DNA of 64,000 bases from Hydractinia symbiolongicarpus (Eukaryota; Cnidaria; Hydrozoa; Anthoathecata; Hydractiniidae): positions 30,047,501-30,111,500 of the forward strand of contig NC_079881.1 in NCBI RefSeq assembly GCF_029227915.1, given 5' to 3'. Of this stretch, positions 47,140 to 57,695 are shown piece by piece (within the stretch, counting starts at the first letter, position 1; every line of letters starts with the position of its first letter). A program made the translations under genes and the position numbers. Below the pieces are notes generated by a model. That model was given only the letters and a program-made list of their open reading frames with translations. It was not told the DNA's origin and did not search any database.

Positions 47140-49780
47140 AGCCTTGTAGTTTTCAGAAATCTTTTTATTTTTGATGAGACGCTTAATGAAAGTGGTTTAA
47201 TCGCCGGCAAACGAAAACCTGCTATTTCCCGTAAATCCCAGACTCGGCCCGTATAGTCAAAAGTATACAAAGAAAGTACCCAGGGTGTAAACTCATTTCC
47301 CGAACGATTTTTTAAATTATTATTTCACCACTAAAGCCCATGAGACTTGTAGTTTTTAAAAATGTTTTCATTTTTGATGAGACGCTGAATAAAAGAAGTT
47401 TAATCGCCGGCAAACGAAAATCCGCGATTTCCCGTAAATCCCGATCTCGGCCCGTATAGTCAAAAGTATACAAGGAAAGTACCCAGTGAGTAAACTCATT
47501 TCCCTAACGAATTTTTAAATTATTTTTTCACCACTAAAACGCATGAGACTTGTAGTTTTCAAAAATGTTTTCATTTTTGATGAGACGCTGAATAAAAGAA
47601 GTTTAATCGCCGGCAAACGAAAACCTGCGATTTCCCGTAAATCCCGGACTCAGCCCGTATAGTCAAAAGTATACAAAGAAAGTACCCAGGGTGTAAACTC
47701 ATTTCCCGAACGATTTTTTAAATTATTATTTCACCACTAAAGCCCATGAGACTTGTAGTTTTTAAAAATGTTTTCATTTTTGATGAGACGCTGAATAAAA
47801 GAAGTTTAATCGCCGGCAAACGAAAACCCGCGATTTCCCGTAAATCCCGGACTCGGCCCGTATATTCAAAAGTATACAAAGAAAGTACCCAGGGAGTAAA
47901 CTCATTTCCCGAACGATTTTTTAAATTATTTTTTCACCACTAAAACGCGTGAGCCTTGTAGTTTTCAGAAATCTTTTTATTTTTGATGAGACGCTTAATG
48001 AAAGTGGTTTAATCGCCGGCAAACGAAAACCTGCTATTTCCCGTAAATCCCAGACTCGGCCCGTATAGTCAAAAGTATACAAAGATAGAACCCAGGGTGT
48101 AAACTCATTTCTCGAACGATTTTTTAAATTATTTTTTCACCACTACAACGCATGAGACTTGTAGTTTTTAAAAATGTTTTCATTTTTGATGAGACGCTGA
48201 ATAAAAGAAGTTTAATCGCCGGCAAACGAAAATCCGCGATTTCCCGTAAATCCCGATCTCGGCCCGTATAGTCAAAAGTATACAAGGAAAGTACCCAGTG
48301 AGTAAACTCATTTCCCTAACGAATTTTTAAATTATTTTTTCACCACTAAAACGCATGAGACTTGTAGTTTTCAAAAATGTTTTCATTTTTGATGAGACGC
48401 TGAATAAAAGAAGTTTAATCGCCGGCAAACGAAAATCCGCGATTTCCCGTAAATCCCGGTCTCGGCCCGTATAGTCAAAAATATACAAGGAAAGTACCCA
48501 GTGAGTAAACTCATTTCCCTAACGAATTTTTAAATTATTTTTTCACCACTAAAACGCATGAGACTTGTAGTTTTCAAAAATGTTTTCATTTTTGATGAGA
48601 CGCTGAATAAAAGAAGTTTAATCGCCGGCAAACGAAAACCTGCGATTTCCCGTAAATCCCGGACTCGGCCCGTATAGTCAAAAGTTTCCAAAGAAAGTAC
48701 CCAGGGTGTAAACTCATTTCCCGAACGATTTTTTAAATTGTTTTTTCACCACTAAAACGCATGAAACTTGTAGTTTTTAAAAATGTTTTCATTTTTGATG
48801 AGACGCTTAATAAAAGAGGTTTAATCGCCGGCAAACGAAATCCCGCGATTTTCCGTAAATCCCGATATCGGCCCGTATAGTCGAATGTATACAAAGAAAG
48901 TACCCAGGAAGTAAACTCATTTCCCGAACGATATTTTAAATTTTTTTTTCACCACTAAAATGCATGAGACTTGTAGTTTTCAAAAATGTTTTCATTTTTG
49001 ATGAGACGCTGAATAAAAGAAGTTTAATTGCCGGCAAACGAAAACCTGCGATTTCCCGTAAATCCCGGACTCGGCCCGTATAGTCAAAAGTATACAAAGA
49101 AAGTACCCGGGGTGTAAACTCATTTCCCGAACGATTTTTTAAATTATTATCTCACCACTAAAGCCCATGAGACTTGTAGTTTTTAAAAATGTTTTCATTT
49201 TTGATGAGACGCTTAATAAAAGAGGTTTAATCGCCGGCAAACGATATCCCGCGATTTCCCGTAAATCCCGGGCTTGGCCCGTATAGTCGAATGTATACAA
49301 AGAAAATACCCAGGAAGTAAACTCATTTCCCGAACGATTTTTTAATTTTTTTATTTCACCACTAAAACGCATGAGATTTGTAGTTTTCAAAAATGTTTTC
49401 ATTTTTGATGAGACGCTTAATGAAAGAGGTTTAATCGCCGGCAAACGAAAACCTGCGATTTCCCGTAAATCCTGGGCTTGGCCCGTATAGTCAAAAGTAT
49501 ACAAAGATAGTACCCAGGGAGTAAACTCATTTCCCGAACGATTTTTTAATTTATTTTTTCACCACTAAAACGCATAAGACTTGTTGTTTTCAAAAATGTT
49601 TTCATTTTTGATGAGACGCTGGATAAAAGAATTTTAATCGCCGGCAAACGAAAACCTGCGATTTCCCGTAAATCCCGGACTCGGCCCGTGTAGTCAAAAG
49701 TATACAAAGAAAGTACCCAGAGAGTAAACTCATTTCCCGAACGATTTTTTAATTTATTTTTTCACCACTAAAACGCATGA
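47140..49780 (+). repeat. 2640-bp (13-mer) tandem duplication, right copy
   Basis: From about 47.41 to 49.78 kb it matches 44.77-47.14 kb at offset 2640, including GCTGGATAAAAG and GCGTGAGCCTTG (45,309/47,949). The first 270 bp instead match 44,094-44,364 at offset 3046. The left edge is therefore composite, with one switch near 47,140 and another inside the monomer starting at 47,284. Confidence 0.82.
47284..47486 (+). repeat. Chimeric monomer inside the 2640-bp repeat
   Basis: The left half is 812-HOR monomer 3 (ATTATTATTTC, GCCCATGAG). The right half is monomer 1 (AAAATCCGCG, CCCGATCTCGG, AAGGAAAG). The switch can be placed only between monomer positions of about 53 and 136. The result is a shortened 2-monomer step in the 4-mer order. 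Confidence 0.8.
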
Positions 49781-52020
49781 GACTTGTAGTTTTTAAAAAT
49801 GTTTTCATTTTTGATGAGACGCTGAATAAAAGAATTTTAATCGCCGGCAAACGAAAACCTGCGATTTCCCGTAAATCCCGGACTCGGCCCGTGTAGTCAA
49901 ATGTATACAAAGAAAGTACCCAGGGAGTAAACTAATTTCCCAAACGATTTTTTAAATTATTATTTCACCACTAAAGCCCATGAGACTTGTAGTTTTTAAA
50001 AATGTTTTCATTTTTGATGAGACGCTGAATAAAAGAAGTTTAATCGCCGGCAAACAAAAATCCGCGATTTCCCGTAAATCCCGGTCTCGGCCCGTATAGT
50101 CAAAAGTATACAAGGAAAGTACCCAGTGAGTAAACTCATTTCCCTAACGAATTTTTAAATTATTTTTTCACCACTAAAACGCATGAGACTTGTAGTTTTC
50201 AAAAATGTTTTCATTTTTGATGAGACGCTGAATAAAAGAAGTTTAATCGCCGGCAAACGAAAACCTGCGATTTCCCGTAAATCCCGGACTCGGCCCGTGT
50301 AGTCAAAAGTATACAAAGAAAGTACCCAGGGAGTAAACTCATTTCCCGAACGATTTTTTAATTTATTTTTCCACCACTAAAACGCATGAGACTTGTAGTT
50401 TTTAAAAATGTTTTCATTTTTGATGAGACGCTGAATAAAAGAATTTTAATCGCCGGCAAACGAAAACCTGCGATTTCCCGTAAATCCCGGACTCGGCCCG
50501 TGTAGTCAAATGTATACAAAGAAAGTACCCAGGGAGTAAACTAATTTCCCAAACGATTTTTTAAATTATTTTTTCACCACTACAACGCATGAGACTTGCA
50601 GTTTTTAAAAATGTTTTCATTTTTGATGAGACGCTGAATAAAAGAAGTTTAATGGCCGGCAAACAAAAATCCGCGATTTCCCGTAAATCCCGGTCTCGGC
50701 CCGTATAGTCAAAAGTATACAAGGAAAGTACCCAGTGAGTAAACTCATTTCCCTAACGAATTTTTAAATTATTTTTTCACCACTAAAACGCATGAGACTT
50801 GTAGTTTTCAAAAATGTTTTCATTTTTGATGAGACGCTGAATAAAAGAAGTTTAATCGCCGGCAAACGAAAACCTGCGATTTCTCGTAAATCCCGGACTC
50901 GGCCCGTATAGTCAAAAGCATATAAAGAAAGTACCCAGGGTGTAAACTCATTTCCCGAACGATTTTTTAAATTATTTTTTCACCACTAAAACGCATGAGA
51001 CTTGTAGTTTTTAAAAATGTTTTCATTTTTGATGAGACGCTGAATAAAAGAAGTTTAATCGCCGGCAAACGAAAACCTGCGATTTCCCGTAAATCCCGGA
51101 CTCGGCCCGTATAGTCAAAAGTATACAAAGAAAGTACCCAGGGTGTAAACTCATTTCCCGAACGATTTTTTAAATTATTTTTTCACCACTAAAACGCATG
51201 AGAATTGTAGTTTTCAAAAATGTTTTCATTTTTGATGAGACGCTGAATAAAAGAAGTTTAATCGCCGGCAAACGAAAACCTGCGATTTCCCGTAAATCCC
51301 GGACTCGGCCCGTATAGTCAAAAGTATACAAAGAAAGTACCCGGGGTGTAAACTCATTTCCCGAACGATTTTTTAAATTATTATTTCACCACTAAAGCCC
51401 ATGAGACTTGTAGTTTTTAAAAATGTTTTCATTTTTGATGAGACGCTTAATAAAAGAGTTTAATCGCCGGCAAATGAAATCCCGCGATTTCCCGTAAATC
51501 CCGGGCTTGGCCCGTATAGTCGAATGTATACAAAGAAAGTACCCAGAAAGTAAACTCATTTCCCGAACGATTTTTTGATTTTTTTTTCACCACTAAAACG
51601 CATGAGACTTGTAGTTTTCAAAAATGTTTTCATTTTTGATGAGACGCTTAATGAAAGAGGTTTAATTGCCCGCAAACGAAAACCCGCGATTTCCCGAAAA
51701 TCCCGCGCTTGGCCCGTATAGTCGAATGTGTACAAAGAAAGTACCCTGTGAGTAAACTCATTTCCAGAACGATTTTTTAAATTATTTTTTCACCACTAAA
51801 ACGCATAAGACTTGTAGTTTTCAAAAATGTTTTCATTTCTGATGAGACGCTGAGTAAAAGAAGTTTAATCGCCGGCAAACGAAAACCTGCGATTTCCCGT
51901 AAATCCCGGACTCGGCCCGTATAGTCAAAAGTAGACAAAAAAAGTACCCAGGGAGTAAACTCATTGCCCGAACGATTTTTTAAATTATTTTTTCACCACT
52001 AAAACGCATGAGACTTGTAG
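49139..52020 (+). repeat. 2.9-kb segment pair (offset about 5.68 kb), left member
   Basis: It corresponds to 54.82-57.70 kb. The offset is 5679 bp before a 4-bp deletion near 55,080 and 5675 after it. Landmarks are GTCAAAAGCATATAAAG (50,911/56,586), AATAAAAGAGTTTAATCG 1 bp short, TTTTTTGATTTTTTT, GAAAATCCCGCGCTTGG and GTAGACAAAAAAAG (51,931/57,606). Confidence 0.84.
49730..50940 (+). repeat. 609-bp trimer, two copies
   Basis: Monomers with AGAATTTTAATCG and CCCGTGTAGTCAAATG are followed by a CTAATTTCCCAAACG monomer with AAACAAAAATCCGCG/CGGTCTCGG and then by a CCCTAACGAATTTTT monomer. The series repeats at offset 609 (AAACAAAAATCC at 50,052 and 50,661). The second copy has AATGGCCGGC and ACTTGCAGTTTTT. 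Confidence 0.8.
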
Positions 52021-53060
52021 TTTTCAAAAATGTTTTCATTTTTGATGAGACGCTGAATAAAAGAAGTTTAATCGCCGGCAAACGAAAACCTGCAATTTCC
52101 CGTAAATCCCGGACTTGGCCCGTATAGTCAAAAGTATACAAAGATAGTACCCAGGGAGTAAACTCATTTCCCGAACGATTTTTTAATTTATTTTTTCACC
52201 ACTAAAACGCATGAGACTTGTAGTTTTCAAAATTTTTTCATTTTTGATGAGACGCTGAATAAAAGAAGTTTAATCGCCGGCAAACGAAAACCTGCGATTT
52301 CCCGTAAATCCCGGACTCGGCCCGTATAGTAAAAAGTAGATAAAGAAAGTACCCAGGGAGTAAACTCATTTCTCGAACGAGTTTTTAAATTATTTTTTCA
52401 CCACTAAAACGCATGAGACTTGTAGTTTTCAGAAATCTTTTCATTTTTGATGAGACGCTTAATGAAAGTGGTTTAATCGCCGGCAAACGAAAACCTGCGA
52501 TTTCCCGTAAATCCCAGACTCGGCCCGTATAGTCAAAAGTATACAAAGAAAGAACTCAGGGTGTAAACTCATTTCGCGAACGATTTTTTAAATTATTTTT
52601 TCACCACTACAACGCATGAGACTTGTAGTTTTTAAAAATGTTTTCATTTTTGATGAAACGCTGAATAAAAGAAGTTTAATCGCCGGCAAACGAAAACCCG
52701 CGATTTCCCGTAAATCCCGGACTCGGCCCGTATAGTCAAAAGTATACAAAGAAAGTACCCAGGGAGTAAACTCATTTCCCGAACGATTTTTTAAATTATT
52801 TTTTCACCACTACAACGCATGAGACTTGTAGTTTTCAAAAATGTTTTCATTTTTGATGAGACGCTGAATAAAAGAAGTTTAATCGCCGGCAAACGAAAAC
52901 CTGCGATTTCTCGTAAATCCCGGACTCGGCCCGTATAGTCAAAAGTATCCAAAGAAAGTACCCAGGGTGTAAACTCATTTCCCGAACGATTTTTTAAATT
53001 GTTTTTTCACCACTAAAACGCATGAGACTTGTAGTTTTTAAAAATGTTTTCATTTTTGAT
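52020..53060 (+). repeat. 5-mer segment matching 58.71-59.75 kb
   Basis: At offset 6689 it shares CCTGCAATTTCCC/GGACTTGG, the CAAAATTTTTTCATTTTTG monomer (1 bp short, dyad destroyed; near 52,228 and 58,917), TAAAAAGTAGATAAAG, GAACGAGTTTTTAAA and TTTGATGAAACGCTG (52,652/59,341). The match is lost in the GCTTAATAAAAGAGG monomer near 53,070. Confidence 0.8.
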
Positions 53061-53159
53061 GAGACGCTTAATAAAAGAGGTTCAATCGCCGGCAAACAAA
53101 AATCCACGATTTCCCGTAAATCCCGGGCTTGGCCCGTATAGTCGAATGTATACAAAGAA

Positions 53160-53800
53160 AGTACCCAGGGAGTAAACTCATTTCCCTAACGAATTTTTAA
53201 ATTATTTTTTCACCACTAAAACGCATGAGACTTGTAGTTTTCAAAAATGTTTTCATTTTTGATGAGACGCTGAATAAAAGAAGTTTAATCGCCGGCAAAC
53301 GAAAACCTGCGATTTCCCGTAAATCCCGGACTCGGCCCGTATAGTCAAAAGTTTCCAAAGAAAGTACCCAGGGTGTAAACTCATTTCCCGAACGATTTTT
53401 TAAATTGTTTTTTCACCACTAAAACGCATGAAACTTGTAGTTTTTAAAAATGTTTTCATTTTTGATGAGACGCTTAATAAAAGAGGTTTAATCGCCGGCA
53501 AACGAAATCCCGCGATTTTCCGTAAATCCCGATCTCGGCCCGTATAGTCGAATGTATACAAAGAAAGTACCCAGGAAGTAAACTCATTTCCCGAACGATA
53601 TTTTAAATTTTTTTTTCACCACTAAAATGCATGAGACTTGTAGTTTTCAAAAATGTTTTCATTTTTGATGAGACGCTGAATAAAAGAAGTTTAATTGCCG
53701 GCAAACGAAAACCTGCGATTTCCCGTAAATCCCGGACTCGGCCCGTATAGTCAAAAGTATACAAAGAAAGTACCCGGGGTGTAAACTCATTTCCCGAACG
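53160..53800 (+). repeat. 3-mer related to 41.2, 45.9 and 48.5 kb
   Basis: The same series (CCCTAACG monomer, AAAAGTTTCC, CGCATGAAACTTG with ATTTTCCGT and CCCGATCTCGG, then ATATTTTAAATTTTTTTTT) occurs four times in the window. AAAAGTTTCC lies near 41,371, 46,040, 48,680 and 53,347. This is the copy farthest downstream. Confidence 0.8.
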
Positions 53801-54584
53801 ATTTTTTAAATTATTATCTCACCACTAATGCCCATCAGACTTGTAGTTTTTAAAAATGTTTTCATTTTTGATGAGACGCTTAATAAAAGAGGTTTAATCG
53901 CCGGCAAACGAAAACCTGCGATTTCCCGTAAATCCCGGACTCGGCCCGTATAGTCAAAAGTATACAAAGAAAGTACCCGGGGTGTAAACTCATTTCCCGA
54001 ACGATTTTTTAAATTATTATCTCACCACTAAAGCCCATGAGACTTGTAGTTTTTAAAAATGTTTTCATTTTTGATGAGACGCTTAATAAAAGAGGTTTAA
54101 TCGCCGGCAAACGATATCCCGCGATTTCCCGTAAATCCCGGGCTTGGCCCGTATAGTCGAATGTATACAAAGAAAGTACCCAGGAAGTAAACTCATTTCC
54201 CGAACGATTTTTTAATTTTTTTATTTCACCACTAAAACGCATGAGATTTGTAGTTTTCAAAAATGTTTTCATGATGAGACGCTTAATGAAAGAGGTTTAA
54301 TCGCCGGCAAACGAAAACCCGCGATTTCCCGTAAATCCTGGGCTTGGCCCGTATAGTCAAAAGTATACAAAGATAGTACCCAGGGAGTAAACTCATTTCC
54401 CGAACGATTTTTTAATTTATTTTTTCACCAATAAAACGCATAAGACTTGTTGTTTTCAAAAATATTTTCATTTTTGATGAGACGCTGAATAAAAGAATTT
54501 TAATCGCCGGCAAACGAAAACCTGCGATTTCCCGTAAATCCCGGACTCGGCCCGTGTAGTCAAATGTATACAAAGAAAGTACCC
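53776..54584 (+). repeat. 809-bp (4-mer) tandem duplication, left copy
   Basis: The four monomers recur exactly 809 bp later. The length is three bases under 812 because of a shared deletion of TTTT in the right arm of the dyad (CATGATGAG for CATTTTTGATGAG, near 54,270 and 55,079), partly offset elsewhere. The left copy has GCCCATCAGAC where the right has GCCCATGAGAC. Confidence 0.86.
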
Positions 54585-55393
54585 GGGGTGTAAACTCATT
54601 TCCCGAACGATTTTTTAAATTATTATCTCACCACTAATGCCCATGAGACTTGTAGTTTTTAAAAATGTTTTCATTTTTGATGAGACGCTTAATAAAAGAG
54701 GTTTAATCGCCGGCAAACGAAAACCTGCGATTTCCCGTAAATCCCGGACTCGGCCCGTATAGTCAAAAGTATACAAAGAAAGTACCCGGGGTGTAAACTC
54801 ATTTCCCGAACGATTTTTTAAATTATTATCTCACCACTAAAGCCCATGAGACTTGTAGTTTTTAAAAATGTTTTCATTTTTGATGAGACGCTTAATAAAA
54901 GAGGTTTAATCGCCGGCAAACGATATCCCGCGATTTCCCGTAAATCCCGGGCTTGGCCCGTATAGTCGAATGTATACAAAGAAAGTACCCAGGAAGTAAA
55001 CTCATTTCCCGAACGATTTTTTAATTTTTTTATTTCACCACTAAAACGCATGAGATTTGTAGTTTTCAAAAATGTTTTCATGATGAGACGCTTAATGAAA
55101 GAGGTTTAATCGCCGGCAAACGAAAACCCGCGATTTCCCGTAAATCCTGGGCTTGGCCCGTATAGTCAAAAGTATACAAAGATAGTACCCAGGGAGTAAA
55201 CTCATTTCCCGAACGATTTTTTAATTTATTTTTTCACCAATAAAACGCATAAGACTTGTTGTTTTCAAAAATATTTTCATTTTTGATGAGACGCTGAATA
55301 AAAGAATTTTAATCGCCGGCAAACGAAAACCTGCGATTTCCCGTAAATCCCGGACTCGGCCCGTGTAGTCAAAAGTATACAAAGAAAGTACCC
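54585..55393 (+). repeat. 809-bp (4-mer) tandem duplication, right copy
   Basis: The junction is visible at 54,585, where a monomer tail of the CCCGTGTAGTCAAATG class runs into GGGGTGTAAAC. The deletion-bearing monomer is present in both copies, so the deletion preceded the duplication. Confidence 0.86.
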
Positions 55394-57695
55394 AGGGAGT
55401 AAACTCATTTCCCGAACGATTTTTTAATTTATTTTTTCACCACTAAAACGCATGAGACTTGTAGTTTTTAAAAATGTTTTCATTTTTGATGAGACGCTGA
55501 ATAAAAGAATTTTAATCGCCGGCAAACGAAAACCTGCGATTTCCCGTAAATCCCGGACTCGGCCCGTGTAGTCAAATGTATACAAAGAAAGTACCCAGGG
55601 AGTAAACTAATTTCCCAAACGATTTTTTAAATTATTATTTCACCACTAAAGCCCATGAGACTTGTAGTTTTTAAAAATGTTTTCATTTTTGATGAGACGC
55701 TGAATAAAAGAAGTTTAATCGCCGGCAAACAAAAATCCGCGATTTCCCGTAAATCCCGGTCTCGGCCCGTATAGTCAAAAGTATACAAGGAAAGTACCCA
55801 GTGAGTAAACTCATTTCCCTAACGAATTTTTAAATTATTTTTTCACCACTAAAACGCATAAGACTTGTAGTTTTCATAAATGTTTTCATTTTTGATGAGA
55901 CGCTGAATAAAAGAAGTTTAATCGCCGGCAAACGAAAACCTGCGATTTCCCGTAAATCCCGGACTCGGCCCGTGTAGTCAAAAGTATACAAAGAAAGTAC
56001 CCAGGGAGTAAACTCATTTCCCGAACGATTTTTTAATTTATTTTTCCACCACTAAAACGCATGAGACTTGTAGTTTTTAAAAATGTTTTCATTTTTGATG
56101 AGACGCTGAATAAAAGAATTTTAATCGCCGTCAAACGAAAACCTGCGATTTCCCGTAAATCCCGGACTCGGCCCGTGTAGTCAAATGTATACAAAGAAAG
56201 TACCCAGGGAGTAAACTAATTTCCCAAACGATTTTTTAAATTATTTTTTCACCACTACAACGCATGAGACTTGTAGTTTTTAAAAATGTTTTCATTTTTG
56301 ATGAGACGCTGAATAAAAGAAGTTTAATCGCCGGCAAACAAAAATCCGCGATTTCCCGTAAATCCCGGTCTCGGCCCGTATAGTCAAAAGTATACAAGGA
56401 AAGTACCCAGTGAGTAAACTCATTTCCCTAACGAATTTTTAAATTATTTTTTCACCACTAAAACGCATGAGACTTGTAGTTTTCAAAAATGTTTTCATTT
56501 TTGATGAGACGCTGAATAAAAGAAGTTTAATCGCCGGCAAACGAAAACCTGCGATTTCTCGTAAATCCCGGACTCGGCCCGTATAGTCAAAAGCATATAA
56601 AGAAAGTACCCAGGGTGTAAACTCATTTCGCGAACGATTTTTTAAATTATTTTTTCACCACTAAAACGCATGAGACTTGTAGTTTTTAAAAATGTTTTCA
56701 TTTTTGATGAGACGCTGAATAAAAGAAGTTTAATCGCCGGCAAACGAAAACCTGCGATTTCCCGTAAATCCCGGACTCGGCCCGTATAGTCAAAAGTATA
56801 CAAAGAAAGTACCCAGGGTGTAAACTCATTTCCCGAACGATTTTTTAAATTATTTTTTCACCACTAAAACGCATGAGAATTGTAGTTTTCAAAAATGTTT
56901 TCATTTTTGATGAGACGCTGAATAAAAGAAGTTTAATCGCCGGCAAACGAAAACCTGCGATTTCCCGTAAATCCCGGACTCGGCCCGTATAGTCAAAAGT
57001 ATACAAAGAAAGTACCCGGGGTGTAAACTCATTTCCCGAACGATTTTTTAAATTATTATTTCACCACTAAAGCCCATGAGACTTGTAGTTTTTAAAAATG
57101 TTTTCATTTTTGATGAGACGCTTAATAAAAGAGTTTAATCGCCGGCAAATGAAATCCCGCGATTTCCCGTAAATCCCGGGCTTGGCCCGTATAGTCGAAT
57201 GTACACAAAGAAAGTACCCAGAAAGTAAACTCATTTCCCGAACGATTTTTTGATTTTTTTGTCACCACTAAAACGCATGAGACTTGTAGTTTTCAAAAAT
57301 GTTTTCATTTTTGATGAGACGCTTAATGAAAGAGGTTTAATTGCCCGCAAACGAAAACCCGCGATTTCCCGAAAATCCCGCGCTTGGCCCGTATAGTCGA
57401 ATGTGTACAAAGAAAGTACCCTGTGAGTAAACTCATTTCCAGAACGATTTTTTAAATTATTTTTTCACCACTAAAACGCATAAGACTTGTAGTTTTTAAA
57501 AATGTTTTCATTTCTGATGAGACGCTGAGTAAAAGAAGTTTAATCGCCGGCAAACGAAAACCTGCGATTTCCCGTAAATCCCGGACTCGGCCCGTATAGT
57601 CAAAAGTAGACAAAAAAAGTACCCAGGGAGTAAACTCATTGCCCGAACGATTTTTTAAATTATTTTTTCACCACTAAAACGCATGAGACTTGTAG
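54818..57695 (+). repeat. 2.9-kb segment pair, right member
   Basis: It differs from 49.14-52.02 kb by scattered changes such as AATCGCCGTCAAACG near 56,126, GTCGAATGTACACAAAG near 57,195 and TTTTTTTGTCACC. The match ends near 57,695, where CAGAAATG and GCTTAATGAAAGTGG replace CAAAAATG and GCTGAATAAAAG. Confidence 0.83.
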
